Source of the DNA: Planctomycetes bacterium B3_Pla
GTDB taxonomy: Bacteria > Planctomycetota > Phycisphaerae > Sedimentisphaerales > Anaerobacaceae
DNA: 64,000 nt
Assembly: GCA_005223045.1 (NCBI GenBank)
Contig: NJBM01000009.1
Location: 167,192 to 231,191, forward strand
Direction of reading: 5' to 3'
The first letter of the stretch is position 1, and each line of letters starts with the position of its first letter. Both the position numbers and the translations under genes were made by a program. This document shows positions 9,738-18,320 of the stretch, one piece after another. The notes under the pieces were generated by a model. That model worked only from the letters and a program-made list of their open reading frames with translations, had not been told where the DNA came from and searched no databases.

Positions 9738-9977
9738 TCAAGGCTGTGAAAGAACTTGCTTGATTTGATCGGGGGAGGGGACTTTGCCGACCGTTTTGAC
9801 CTGGCCGTCCACGACCAGGGCGGGTGTTATCATTACGCCGAACTTCGTGATCTCGTTGATGTCGGTGACTTTCTCTATCTCGAAATCATGCTCAAGCTGC
9901 TCTACGGCAGCCTCAGCGTTTTCCGCCAGCTTTTTGCACTTGGGACAGCCGGGGCCGAGGATTTGTATTTTTCTCAT
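9738..9977 (-). CDS. Small thioredoxin-fold protein (redox-active disulfide protein 2 / TM0996-like)
   Basis: 79-residue thioredoxin/glutaredoxin-like protein beginning MRKIQILGPGCPKCKKL, with the redox-active CPKC motif at residues 11-14 and the cis-proline loop MITPALVVDG at ~50. There is no signal peptide, so it acts in the cytoplasm. It is the last gene of the redox operon, 12 bp behind the permease stop, with GAGGCGG as ribosome-binding site. In other genomes this family is commonly encoded beside DUF318-type permeases and ArsR regulators (established context). Here it may pass reducing equivalents to, or take a thiol-bound metalloid ligand from, the permease (inference). Confidence 0.85.
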   Translation of the reverse strand: MRKIQILGPGCPKCKKLAENAEAAVEQLEHDFEIEKVTDINEITKFGVMITPALVVDGQVKTVGKVPSPDQIKQVLSQP

Positions 9978-9989
9978 TTTGTGCCGCCT

Positions 9990-11327
9990 CTAAAAAAGCG
10001 CTCCGAAGATAATTCCCGAAATGCTCGCCATCGCTATTACGAGCAGGACGAAAACAACGGTTTTCTGCGTTCCCATGACCGAGCGAATTACGAGCATGTT
10101 CGGCAAAGACAGTGCAGGGCCAGCCAAGAGCAGCGCCAGTGCGGGGCCTTTGCCCATGCCGGCGCCCATTAAACCTTGCAGGATCGGAACCTCAGTCAGC
10201 GTGGCGAAATACATAAACGCCCCGGCCACCGCGGCAAATAGGTTCGCCCGGATCGAATTACCTCCCACCGCGGCATTGACCCACTCGGCGGGGATCAGGC
10301 CTTCATGTTCCGGCCCCGGTCTGCCCAACAGAAGCCCGGCAGCTAACACACCCAACAACAGCAGCGGCAGCATCTGTTTTGCAAAGCCCCACGTCGCATC
10401 GGCCCATTCGAGCAACTCGGCCCGAGCGAACCATGACCTTAGCATCAGCACAAAGCCTGCTAAGAGCATAAGAACGATAGCCCAGCGCAACCGGTGAATG
10501 AGGTCGTAAAGACCGCTTTTTTCGATGCCCTCAACTTCCTGGATGAGTTCGACGGGGATTTGATGTGTCTTGCCGGCCACATCCAGGATCTCTACTTCCT
10601 CCGGGCTATGGCTGATCAGAGTGCCTTCGACGCGGAAGCTGCTCAGCCCGCCGGGGCAGCAGAGGAACACGGCCCGGACGTCGCCGCTGCGAGCCCAGTT
10701 CGCAAAGATCAGAATGGCTACCATTGCACCAAAATACATCGCGTTTTGCCGGATGGACCTTCCAACCGCAGGCACGGGCATAGCAATTTGACTGTTTGCT
10801 TTTTCCAGCTCCTGTTTGCGATATATCAAGTGCATCAGAAGGCCGATGACAATGCTGAAGACGATTGCTCCCACGGCGCGAGCTATGCCGATTTGGAGTC
10901 CGAGGACCCGCGCGGTCAGGATTATCGCAAGAACATTTACTGCCGGGCCTGAATAGAGAAAGGCCGAAGCAGGCCCCAGCCCGGCTCCCATTTTGTAGAT
11001 ACCTGCGAACAGCGGCAAGACCGTGCACGAACAGACTGCGAGGATGCTCCCCGAGACGGATGCGACGGCGTAGGCCAGGACTTTGTTTGCCTTTGCGCCG
11101 AGGTATTTCATTACCGAGGCCTGGCTGACAAAAATAGAGATCGCCCCGGCAATGAAAAACGCCGGCACAAGGCAGAGCAGAACATGCTGCCGGGCGTACC
11201 ACTTGACTAATTGCAGCGATTCGGAAATCGCGTTATTAAAACGAGCAATCCCGACCGGCAGGTAATAACACCCGGCAAAAACGGCAATGATAATTATCAG
11301 CGTCTTGCGCTCTGTTTTCCAGCTCAT
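9990..11327 (-). CDS. DUF318/ArsP-type permease with inserted soluble segment
   Basis: 445-residue integral membrane protein with about 8-10 hydrophobic segments. Two family-type halves are visible: an N-terminal one ending GSILAVCSCTVLPLFAGIYKMGAG, carrying the cysteine pair CSC in a membrane segment, and a C-terminal one (LLLLGVLAAGLLLG; FAAVAGAFMYFATLTEVPILQGLMGAGMGKGPALAL). The family includes organoarsenical exporters (ArsP) and Cu/Zn efflux permeases (SO_0444 type). Between the halves, ~215-275, lies a soluble insert (FLCCPGGLSSFRVEGTLI...EEVEILDVAGKTHQIP) with another CC pair. It is co-operonic with ArsR, two thioredoxins and CcdA, which supports transport of a thiol-reactive metal or metalloid (inference). 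The start ATG has only a weak ribosome-binding site. Confidence 0.8.
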   Translation of the reverse strand: MSWKTERKTLIIIIAVFAGCYYLPVGIARFNNAISESLQLVKWYARQHVLLCLVPAFFIAGAISIFVSQASVMKYLGAKANKVLAYAVASVSGSILAVCSCTVLPLFAGIYKMGAGLGPASAFLYSGPAVNVLAIILTARVLGLQIGIARAVGAIVFSIVIGLLMHLIYRKQELEKANSQIAMPVPAVGRSIRQNAMYFGAMVAILIFANWARSGDVRAVFLCCPGGLSSFRVEGTLISHSPEEVEILDVAGKTHQIPVELIQEVEGIEKSGLYDLIHRLRWAIVLMLLAGFVLMLRSWFARAELLEWADATWGFAKQMLPLLLLGVLAAGLLLGRPGPEHEGLIPAEWVNAAVGGNSIRANLFAAVAGAFMYFATLTEVPILQGLMGAGMGKGPALALLLAGPALSLPNMLVIRSVMGTQKTVVFVLLVIAMASISGIIFGALF

Positions 11328-11482
11328 GTCAAGATTCTCAGACTACGGTCGTTTGCTCTTGTCCAACGCTGCCGACCCCAGATAAGATTAGCATCTGATA
11401 ATATACTCACGCAACGGCAACAGATTCAAGCCCGGTTATGAGTCTCTGCGATCTTTTCGGCATTTGTGCCCCGCCGGCCGAG

Positions 11483-12157
11483 TTAGGCCTTCTTGCTTGC
11501 GAGGCGAAGTGCTGCTTGTGCAACTCGAATTCCGAGCTTCCTGGCCGTGTCAATGCCAAATTCATCCTTCGTGATGTCATCGTTGGCGAGGTTCCAGAGA
11601 GTTGCACCCTGGTGTGCCCCCGGTTTGCCGCCGACGATCATCATTTCATGGCAGAGCAACACGCTTTGGATCTGCTCGATGACGAGTTCCTGTCCGCCGT
11701 TTCGATAGGCACCGACCGCAAGTACTCCGGCCGGCTTGTCGGCCAAGAGAAGCTTGGGCTTGCGGAGGACGGCAAGGCGTTCGAGAAAGGCCTTACACAG
11801 TGCGCTCATACTGCGGAAGTAGCTCGGAGAGCCGATGATCAGACCATCAGGCACCGGATCTCTAAGCTCAGGGAGGATGCCGGCGAAATCGTCATCCGGT
11901 GGATTGGCAGCCCCGGAGAAGCCTGAGATTTCCATACCGCCCAGGTCCAGCAGTTGAGTCCCGACGCGCGAATCAACTGTCTTTGCGGCATCGAGCGCAA
12001 TCTCGACGGCCGTGGCTGTGGTTTTGCCTTTGCGTGGGCTGCAGGAGATGCCCAAGATTGTGACGCTGCCGGCTTGGGCAGATTTTGCAGTATCCGATGC
12101 CAGAGTGGCGACGGCTCCGGCGGCGAGTGACGTTGAGATGAACTTTCTCCGATTCAT
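11483..12157 (-). CDS. Tat-exported NAD(P)H-dependent FMN reductase / flavodoxin-fold protein
   Basis: 224 residues. The N-terminus MNRRKFISTSLAAGAVATLA is a Tat signal (twin Arg, hydrophobic core), so the folded flavoprotein is predicted to be exported. The mature part is a flavodoxin-fold FMN reductase: SVTILGISCSPRKGKTTATA is the FMN phosphate-binding loop and GLIIGSPSYFRSMSALCKAFLERL is the second conserved FMN segment. Internal start at 12157 is chosen because AAGGAGAAAAAG lies just upstream; a longer frame to 12190 would mask the Tat signal. It lies between the cytochrome b gene (38 bp upstream) and the permease. Exported members of this normally cytoplasmic family are unusual; the partner is probably the adjacent membrane cytochrome (inference). 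Confidence 0.82.
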   Translation of the reverse strand: MNRRKFISTSLAAGAVATLASDTAKSAQAGSVTILGISCSPRKGKTTATAVEIALDAAKTVDSRVGTQLLDLGGMEISGFSGAANPPDDDFAGILPELRDPVPDGLIIGSPSYFRSMSALCKAFLERLAVLRKPKLLLADKPAGVLAVGAYRNGGQELVIEQIQSVLLCHEMMIVGGKPGAHQGATLWNLANDDITKDEFGIDTARKLGIRVAQAALRLASKKA

Positions 12158-12194
12158 TTTCTTTTTCTCCTTATTTTGCACATGAACCACGTGA

Positions 12195-12641
12195 TTATCT
12201 CGAGTCTATTCTTGCCTGGTATTGCGGTGCCTCGCAGGTTCTCAGGCCACGGCTCCCCGGCGGACCGTCCAGCACCTTGGGCCTTACGAAATACGGGAAA
12301 GCAAGCAGCAGGGCTGTTACGAGAATGAGAGCGACCGCGACAACCTTGCGGGTCAAAGGGTTCGGGATCACTTTGCAGAAGATTGCGACGATGCTCGCCC
12401 AGTGTAGGACGATATGGAGGACAAGCAGGGCAATAAGAATCAATCCGATGTACAAATGAACCGTGCCCCATCGGTGACGGCCGAGACCACAGAAGAGCAA
12501 CTCGACATTGCGGCCGTAGATTTCCCGTCGCTGATAGCCCGGCACAAGGACAAACTTGATCAGCAGGGCGATGCCTGCGATTGCAGCCATGCACAGGAGC
12601 ATTAAGCCGTCAGTTATCAGGTTGAGTTTCGACCTTGTCAT
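12195..12641 (-). CDS. Small membrane cytochrome b-like protein (DUF4405 family)
   Basis: 148 residues with three or four transmembrane segments (~8-32, ~60-85, ~95-118). The second helix bears closely spaced histidines, HRWGTVHLYIGLILIALLVL followed by HIVLHW, the arrangement used to bind b-type heme in DUF4405 proteins. A short cytoplasmic or periplasmic tail ends the protein. The ATG at 12641 is preferred over the GTG at 12650 because GAGGAG sits 8 bases before it. Its place directly before the Tat-exported flavoprotein suggests an electron path from membrane heme to external flavin (inference). Confidence 0.75.
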   Translation of the reverse strand: MTRSKLNLITDGLMLLCMAAIAGIALLIKFVLVPGYQRREIYGRNVELLFCGLGRHRWGTVHLYIGLILIALLVLHIVLHWASIVAIFCKVIPNPLTRKVVAVALILVTALLLAFPYFVRPKVLDGPPGSRGLRTCEAPQYQARIDSR

Positions 12642-12707
12642 GATTCGCACTCCTCAACAAACCCACGCAACACTGCCCGACTTAAGGGCCGTGCAACCGC
12701 CACCGCG

Positions 12708-13409
12708 TCAGCGGGCTGTATAAATTAAATAGATCCCTCCAAGCAGTACGAGCAAACCACATATGCTCTTTAGAATCACAGCTCCTTTGGACTTCTCGTT
12801 CCAGTTCATGTAACGTTGGACAAGCCCGGTAAACGTCCCCGCCAAGACGATGACCGAACAGTGTCCCAGGCCGTAAACCACGAGCAACAGCACCCCGTAA
12901 AAGAGATTCGTTGCAGCTAATCTGAAGGTAACGCCCAGCATAGGCGCCATAAATGCAAAAGCGCAAGGCCCTAAAGCGATGCCGAATACCAGCCCGAGAA
13001 CAAACGCTGCAAACATTCCCTTTCGTTTCATTCCAACCTGTCCCGGCCCACCCCACGCCATGGGGATAACGCCCAATAGATGTAAACCTACAACAAAGAA
13101 TATCAGAGCCACAAAGTAGTTGCCGTACTTGCCGAGGTCTCCGGCTATTCTGCCGGCGGCAGCAGTGACGGCACCTATGGCACCTATTGTGACTAAAATT
13201 CCCACTGCGAAGGAGGTCGATATGGTAAAGGCCCGTTTGGTTGACATTCTTCCTTGCTGGCCAATAAACCCTACGATAAGGGGAATACTTGCCAGGTGGC
13301 AGGGACTCAGCAGTATGCTGAGAACACCCCATACAAAGGCAGCACTTATGGCGATAAGAGCGGTGCCCTCAACGGCGCGTGTTAGTATCGTGAACAGTTC
13401 CCGCATCAT
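12708..13409 (-). CDS. ccdA: CcdA/DsbD-type thiol-disulfide transmembrane transporter
   Basis: 233 residues, six predicted membrane helices. The first conserved helix has the redox cysteine in LLSPCHLASIPLIVGFIG and the symmetry-related helix has GLVFGIALGPCAFAFMAPMLG; the pair of membrane Cys shuttles electrons from cytoplasmic thioredoxin across the membrane. The start at 13409 overlaps the upstream thioredoxin stop in ATGA, giving translational coupling; a second ATG immediately follows at 13406. With the anchored thioredoxin encoded just before it, this forms a DsbD-like relay for reducing equivalents to the outside (established for the CcdA family). Confidence 0.88.
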   Translation of the reverse strand: MMRELFTILTRAVEGTALIAISAAFVWGVLSILLSPCHLASIPLIVGFIGQQGRMSTKRAFTISTSFAVGILVTIGAIGAVTAAAGRIAGDLGKYGNYFVALIFFVVGLHLLGVIPMAWGGPGQVGMKRKGMFAAFVLGLVFGIALGPCAFAFMAPMLGVTFRLAATNLFYGVLLLVVYGLGHCSVIVLAGTFTGLVQRYMNWNEKSKGAVILKSICGLLVLLGGIYLIYTAR

Positions 13410-13891
13410 TTTGCTCTTGCCAGCTCGACGCCGAGTTCTCTCCACTTCGCAAGGATATCTTCTTTTGACATAAATCCCTCATGGCGAAAGAGTTCGGTAC
13501 CGGATGCGTCAAAGAATATCTGTGTGGGGATGACCCAGACCTTGTACTCTGCCACGAGGTCGGGATTCTTCTCGATATCGAAGACGTCCACTCTTAACCT
13601 GCCGGCATACTCCTGTCTTAGCTCTTCAAGAACGGGGGCCATCATCTTGCACGGGATGCACTTTCCGGCACCGAGATCAACCAGTCGCGGCAACGCCATT
13701 GAAGCGTCGCTCTCAACATTGCCCGGTTCTTGAGCTTGTGGAACTGTGACGACGTTTCCAGGTGGCTCGACGACGGTCAATTCGGAATTCGCTCTATTGC
13801 CTTGTTTTAGAACAATTACAATAACAACGGCAACCACCAATGCTGCAATAATTGCGATCTTTCCTGCTTTGTTCATATTGAGCAGATTCAT
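13406..13891 (-). CDS. Membrane-anchored thioredoxin-like protein
   Basis: 161 residues. An N-terminal uncleaved anchor, IAIIAALVVAVVIVIVL (~12-28), is followed by a ~35-residue spacer and a thioredoxin domain with active site CIPC in GAGKCIPCKMMAPVLEEL and cis-proline loop VWVIPTQIFFD. The domain should face the periplasm. It is coupled by a 4-bp ATGA overlap to ccdA, which would keep it reduced. It lacks a strong Shine-Dalgarno; a second in-frame ATG five codons in is possible. It is the first structural gene after the ArsR regulator (15 bp gap). Confidence 0.85.
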   Translation of the reverse strand: MNLLNMNKAGKIAIIAALVVAVVIVIVLKQGNRANSELTVVEPPGNVVTVPQAQEPGNVESDASMALPRLVDLGAGKCIPCKMMAPVLEELRQEYAGRLRVDVFDIEKNPDLVAEYKVWVIPTQIFFDASGTELFRHEGFMSKEDILAKWRELGVELARAK

Positions 13892-13906
13892 CCCAGGAGA
13901 TATGGG

Positions 13907-14236
13907 CTAAAGGGCCCGAAGCAATTTCTCGCTGTCCTTAGCTCGGTGCGTCAGAACTCGGCTGGCGCACGAAAGAAAGTCGAGAACGCAAGGCGTTTTG
14001 AGCCTATAAATAACGTTGAGACCTTCTTTGCGACACTCCAGGACGCCAGCCCGTACCATTACTGAAAGGTGCCGCGAGACGTTCGACCTTTCAGAACCTA
14101 CATGCTGTGCAATGTCGCAGACGCACTGCTCGCCGTCTCTTAGAAAATCAATGATTGCGATGCGCAGCGGATGGCCGATGGCCTTGGCAATCTCCGCCTG
14201 TTTTTCATATCGCAACTGCGTGTTCTTATCTGACAT
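13907..14236 (-). CDS. ArsR/SmtB-family metalloregulatory repressor
   Basis: 109-residue winged-helix repressor. The family core is clear: IAKAIGHPLRIAIIDFLRDG, then the alpha3-type metal box EQCVCDIAQHV (Cys-x-Cys as in ArsR ELCVCDL), the recognition helix SERSNVSRHLSVMVRAG and the wing CRKEGLNVIYRL. Extra cysteines occur in the C-terminal helix (PCVLDFLSCASRVL) and could be a third thiol ligand. Start ATG at 14236 has GAGG seven bases upstream; the alternative ATG at 14251 would overlap the operator region. As the first gene of the operon it probably represses itself and the six following redox genes until As(III), Sb(III) or a similar thiophilic ion binds (inference). Confidence 0.88.
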   Translation of the reverse strand: MSDKNTQLRYEKQAEIAKAIGHPLRIAIIDFLRDGEQCVCDIAQHVGSERSNVSRHLSVMVRAGVLECRKEGLNVIYRLKTPCVLDFLSCASRVLTHRAKDSEKLLRAL

Positions 14237-14253
14237 TTTGAACCTCGACATAG

Positions 14254-14285
14254 GTTACTATGTGGTAATATACTCATATAGTTAC
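14254..14285. promoter_or_regulatory. Imperfect 32-bp inverted repeat, probable ArsR operator
   Basis: GTTACTATGTG on one side and CTCATATAGTTAC on the other form an imperfect dyad immediately upstream of the arsR start codons. Of the outer eleven positions of each arm, nine match as complement. Position and symmetry fit an autoregulatory ArsR-family operator; no binding data are implied. Confidence 0.6.
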
Positions 14286-14353
14286 AAAAAGTTCAAGCAG
14301 GATCGGTTTTTTTTGGTTCTTTTGCCGGATATGGCCACTGTTTGCCGCGCAGG

Positions 14354-15826
14354 CTAATATTTTTTTCTGAACCTTGCGGCGGGGATGTTCATGAGCTTGC
14401 GGTACTTGGCAACGGTGCGTCTGGCTAAATTCTCGATGCCGGCCTGTTCCAGCTTAATGCGTATCTGATCGTCACTCAAAGGTTTGCTCTTGTCCTCGGC
14501 GTCTATGATTTCCTGCAGCTTGGCCCTTATGGCCTCCCAACTTCGGGTCCTGCCGTTGGCGTCCTCTCTGCCGCCGCTAAAGAATTTTCGCAGCGGCAGT
14601 ATCCCCCGGGAGCACTGGACGTACTTGCCGGAGACGGCCCGCGAGACCGTAGCCAGGTGCACGCCGACTTCATCTGCGACTTTTGACATCGGCAGCGGAT
14701 GAAGATGCTGCTGGCCTTTCTCGAAAAAGTCCCTCTGAAACTTGACCACCGCCCTGGTAACTCTCAGCAGCGTGCTCTTTCGCTGCTCTATCGCGTCCAT
14801 GATCCACTGGGCCGAACGAAGATTGCCCTGCAGGAACTTTCTTGTCTTTTCGTTCACCTGGGTGTCTTTTGCCATTCTCGCGTAGTAGTCACTCACTTTC
14901 AGGTACGGCAAATTGGAATCGGGCAATCTCACGGAGTATTCGTCCGAAGTTTCCGAAGATTCGACTATTACATCGGGGGTGATAGGATGGTTCTGGTCCC
15001 GGCCGATTTGCAGGCCCGGCGAAGTGTCGAGCTTGCTCATACGCTCGACTGCCCGGTTGACTGTTTCGATGCTGCAGTTCATTTTTTTGGCGATGCCGGG
15101 CAGATGATTCTCGAGCAGGTCATCCATGTGCTCTGCGATCAAGCGGGATTCAAAGCTCATGTCTTCGGCGCTCTGGGCCATCTGGATAAGCAGGCACTCC
15201 TTCAAGTCACGCGCACCGACGCCCGTCGGCTCTAATTTCTGCACCAGCTCCAGCGCATGGTTCAGATCGTCGATCGTGAAGTCACCCCTGTCTTTGTTAT
15301 ATAACTGCTCCAGCCTTACGGACAGATAACCCCTGCTGTCGATATAATCTATTACCATGTTGCCGGCTATCTTCACGGGCTCTTCGGCATCCACCAGCCG
15401 CCACTGCTCGGTCAGGTGTTCGTGCAGCGATTGAGGAGGGGCTGCGGTGTTTTTCAGCGCTTCGAGTTTTCTGTCCGGCTCGTCGGACGAAACGCGCCGC
15501 CGGAAAGGACCCGCCTCGTCCATATAATCTCTGAAACCCTCGCCGAGGTTTTCAAGACGCTCGAAGTCCTCGGCCTTGTTGTTGTCCGTGCTGAGAACCA
15601 GGTCTTTTTCATCTGTATCATCTTGAGGCTGGTCCGGGACCGAGTCGGCAGCGTCGGGACTTTCAGGCTCGACCATCTCCAGAACAGGATTGCTGTTAAG
15701 CTCCTGCTCGATTCTTTCCTGGAGGGCGAGGATCGGAAGCTGGAGGATCTCCATCGATTGAATCATGTGCGGAGCGAGCTTCATTCTCAACTCCATCCGC
15801 ATCTGAGTTCTCATTTCCAGCTTCAT
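14354..15826 (-). CDS. rpoN: RNA polymerase sigma-54 factor
   Basis: 490 residues. Region I at the N-terminus is Gln/Met/Leu-rich (RMELRMKLAPHMIQSMEILQ), followed by an acidic region II (DQPQDDTDEKD), the core-binding domain, the HTH region (MSKVADEVGVHLATVSRAVSG) and the C-terminal RpoN box seen as ARRTVAKYRKLM. The start at 15826 gives the canonical N-terminus MKLEMRTQ; the frame remains open upstream to 15943, but that extension has no family match. No associated bacterial enhancer-binding protein is encoded in the window. Upstream gene is recR on the same strand, 130 bp away. Confidence 0.93.
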   Translation of the reverse strand: MKLEMRTQMRMELRMKLAPHMIQSMEILQLPILALQERIEQELNSNPVLEMVEPESPDAADSVPDQPQDDTDEKDLVLSTDNNKAEDFERLENLGEGFRDYMDEAGPFRRRVSSDEPDRKLEALKNTAAPPQSLHEHLTEQWRLVDAEEPVKIAGNMVIDYIDSRGYLSVRLEQLYNKDRGDFTIDDLNHALELVQKLEPTGVGARDLKECLLIQMAQSAEDMSFESRLIAEHMDDLLENHLPGIAKKMNCSIETVNRAVERMSKLDTSPGLQIGRDQNHPITPDVIVESSETSDEYSVRLPDSNLPYLKVSDYYARMAKDTQVNEKTRKFLQGNLRSAQWIMDAIEQRKSTLLRVTRAVVKFQRDFFEKGQQHLHPLPMSKVADEVGVHLATVSRAVSGKYVQCSRGILPLRKFFSGGREDANGRTRSWEAIRAKLQEIIDAEDKSKPLSDDQIRIKLEQAGIENLARRTVAKYRKLMNIPAARFRKKY

Positions 15827-15955
15827 AAAAACGCCTTGAAGAAAACACTTATTGCGGCCGGTCACACCAGGCGCTGCTGCCACATCGTAAACGGTATAGA
15901 GGATTTCGTCAAGATTTGGCCGGCAATTGACAAACTTTGGCAAAAGAAGTGAAAA

Positions 15956-16561
15956 TTATTCTACTTTTTGCCTGCCGAGGATCGCGTCGGTAAGCATCTT
16001 GCCGCTTGCGTATTCGATATTGCTGCCGGTCGGAAGCCCTCTTGCCAGGCGGGTAATCTTTACACCGGTGCTTCTCAGCAAGGAGCTTATATAGAGTGTT
16101 GTGCCGTCGCCGGCCATGTTTGGATTTGTTGCCATTATCACTTCTTTAACATTACCGCCGCGCACCCGCTCGACGAGCTGCTCGATGGCCAGATCGCCCG
16201 GTTCGATTCCCTCAAGCGGTGCGATGTGACCGCCAAGAACGTGATAGACCCACTTGCAGGCACTCGTTTTCTCAAGACTTATGACGTCCTTAGGCTGCTC
16301 GACAACACAGATAAGGCTCTTATCCCGCCGGGGGTCCGAGCAGATTTGACAAATGGCCTGTTCCGAGAAGTTGTAGCAGACTTCACAGCGTTTGATCTTG
16401 TTCTTGACGTCCCGGATCGCCTCGGCAAGCTTCATGGCCTCAGCGGGCTCGGCCTTTAGCACATGAAAAGCCAGCCTCTCAGCCGTCTTGGGTCCGACCC
16501 CGGGCAGCTTGCCAAACTCCTCGATAAGCCTGTTCAAACTTTCAGTATATGCACTGCTCAT
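15956..16561 (-). CDS. recR: Recombination mediator protein RecR
   Basis: 201 residues, the typical length. It has a helix-hairpin-helix near the N-terminus (EEFGKLPGVGPKTAERLAFH), the C4 zinc finger CEVCYNFSEQAICQICSD, and a Toprim domain (ICVVEQPKDVISLEKT; EVIMATNPNMAGDGTTLYI). It acts with RecF/RecO to load RecA at gaps. It lies 45 bp downstream of dnaX on the same strand; the ybaB/ebfC gene that usually separates them is absent here. Confidence 0.95.
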   Translation of the reverse strand: MSSAYTESLNRLIEEFGKLPGVGPKTAERLAFHVLKAEPAEAMKLAEAIRDVKNKIKRCEVCYNFSEQAICQICSDPRRDKSLICVVEQPKDVISLEKTSACKWVYHVLGGHIAPLEGIEPGDLAIEQLVERVRGGNVKEVIMATNPNMAGDGTTLYISSLLRSTGVKITRLARGLPTGSNIEYASGKMLTDAILGRQKVE

Positions 16562-16606
16562 AATTGCTCACAGGCCATCCCCAAGCTGCCGGATAACTAT
16601 CAAAAA

Positions 16607-18253
16607 CTATTGGCTTTCTTCGACACCGGTAATCGTTGCGTCAAGGCCCATGATGACTGTCTTGACTGCCGGGTCGTTGAGCAGTTCATTTCTCTTTTGG
16701 CTGCCTGTCCTGGGCGGGCTCGTGCTCGGCTCAGCCGGCTTTTGCTTGCCGGCGGCAGTTTCAAACTTGACTCTCACGGGCGCCGAGAACTCATTACTCA
16801 GCAGACTCTCGATTTGCTCGACTCGTCCGTTGCTCTCGGCCATTCTCATCTGCACTCGAGCCGAGGCGTCAAACTCAAGCGTCAACACCCCATCCTCGAA
16901 TCGTGCCGGCACGGCAGAGCTTAAAAGTCCGCCCGTGCCGGGGCCGAGCTTACTCGTGATAAGCCTCAAAGTATCCTGCCAATTATCTTTTATCGACTTA
17001 ACGTCTCGTGGTTCGTGGCTCGCGGCTCGCGGCTCGGAATTTATTGCTCGTGCTTCTGTGACCCTGTGCCTTTGTGCCTCACCTGGCAAATCTTTTTTTT
17101 TAACGGCGGGCGCCGAACCGCCTTTCAATTGCGAGAGAAGCTCGTCAACATTCAGGAAATGCTCGCTCAAGGCGAATCGCAGCAGTGACGCTTCCAGCAG
17201 CGCCCTGCTCGTATCGCTGTTCTTGACCGACCATCGCAGCTTTTCCAGTGTCGCTATGCTGTAAACAAGTGCGGCAACGTCAAATTTCTCCGCCAGCTCG
17301 CCCGCTCGCTTTCGCTGCTCGCCCGTTAAGATAACAAGCTCACTTTCAACACCGGTGGATTTGACTACCATCAAGTCACGCATGAAATCGATAAGCGAAT
17401 CAACGATCTGGACCTCACTTATGCCGACGCTGATCAAGTCCTCTATCGCGGTAAGCGTCCCGGCTGCATCGCTGTCGCCGATCTGCCCGATAAGATTCCA
17501 GATTTTTTCGCTGTTTGGCTGTCCGAGAAACTCCTCGAGCAGTTGGACTGTCAAAGGTTCGACGCCGGCGCTTATCAGCCTGTCCAACAGGCTCAAGCCG
17601 TCTCTCATTGAGCCGTTCGCCATTTTCGCCAACGGCAGGACCAAATCCTCTTCATATTTTATCTTCTCCCACCCAAGGATGGCTTTCAGTTGTTCGGCTA
17701 TTGCTGCCGGGCCGATATTGCTGAAATCGAATCGCTGGCACCTCGATTGAATTGTTGCGATGACCTTGTTCGGCTCTGTGGTGGCGAAAATGAACTTGAT
17801 GTGGCTGGGCGGCTCCTCCAGTGTCTTCAGGAGAGCATTGAAGGCCGAGACAGTTAGCATGTGCACTTCGTCGATGATGTAGATTTTGAATCTCGAACGC
17901 GCGGGCCTGTAGATCGCATTCTCGCGGAGCTCACGAATCTCATCGACCCTGTTGTTCGATGCCCCGTCGATTTCGATCACGTCGATATCTTCGCCGACGT
18001 TTACCGCAACGCAACTGTCGCACTTGCAGCAGGGCTTTGTTGTCGGCTCATCGAAAGCCAGGCAGTTGAGCGCCTTGGCCAGCACGCGCGCCAAGGTGGT
18101 TTTTCCGACCCCGCGCGTGCCGGAGAAAAGGTAAGCATGCGCGACCCTGTCGGTCTTTATCGCGTTCTTGAGCGTCTGGGCGATAGGATCCTGCCCGATA
18201 ACGTCATCGAACGTCTGCGATCTGTATTTTCTTGCAAGAACAGTATAAGACAT
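16607..18253 (-). CDS. dnaX: DNA polymerase III subunit gamma/tau
   Basis: Clamp-loader ATPase, 548 residues. Walker A is FSGTRGVGKTTLARVLAKAL, the zinc module has CCKCDSC, Walker B/sensor is IIDEVHMLTVSAFNALLKTL, and the SRC arginine-finger motif appears in ATIQSRCQRFDF. Domain III (~230-370) is followed by a variable tau-like tail with Ala/Pro/Ser-rich linker and a terminal domain. No obvious slippery heptamer was found for a programmed gamma frameshift. Downstream recR is likely co-transcribed. Confidence 0.95.
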   Translation of the reverse strand: MSYTVLARKYRSQTFDDVIGQDPIAQTLKNAIKTDRVAHAYLFSGTRGVGKTTLARVLAKALNCLAFDEPTTKPCCKCDSCVAVNVGEDIDVIEIDGASNNRVDEIRELRENAIYRPARSRFKIYIIDEVHMLTVSAFNALLKTLEEPPSHIKFIFATTEPNKVIATIQSRCQRFDFSNIGPAAIAEQLKAILGWEKIKYEEDLVLPLAKMANGSMRDGLSLLDRLISAGVEPLTVQLLEEFLGQPNSEKIWNLIGQIGDSDAAGTLTAIEDLISVGISEVQIVDSLIDFMRDLMVVKSTGVESELVILTGEQRKRAGELAEKFDVAALVYSIATLEKLRWSVKNSDTSRALLEASLLRFALSEHFLNVDELLSQLKGGSAPAVKKKDLPGEAQRHRVTEARAINSEPRAASHEPRDVKSIKDNWQDTLRLITSKLGPGTGGLLSSAVPARFEDGVLTLEFDASARVQMRMAESNGRVEQIESLLSNEFSAPVRVKFETAAGKQKPAEPSTSPPRTGSQKRNELLNDPAVKTVIMGLDATITGVEESQ

Positions 18254-18320
18254 TTTTGAATGATTATTGATTAATGATTATTGATTAAACATTATCCGGC
18301 GCAAAAAACATTCTGTGTTG

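Noticed and set aside
16607..18253. Programmed frameshift for a separate gamma subunit in dnaX
   Set aside because: No A6G-type slippery sequence with a following hairpin was found.
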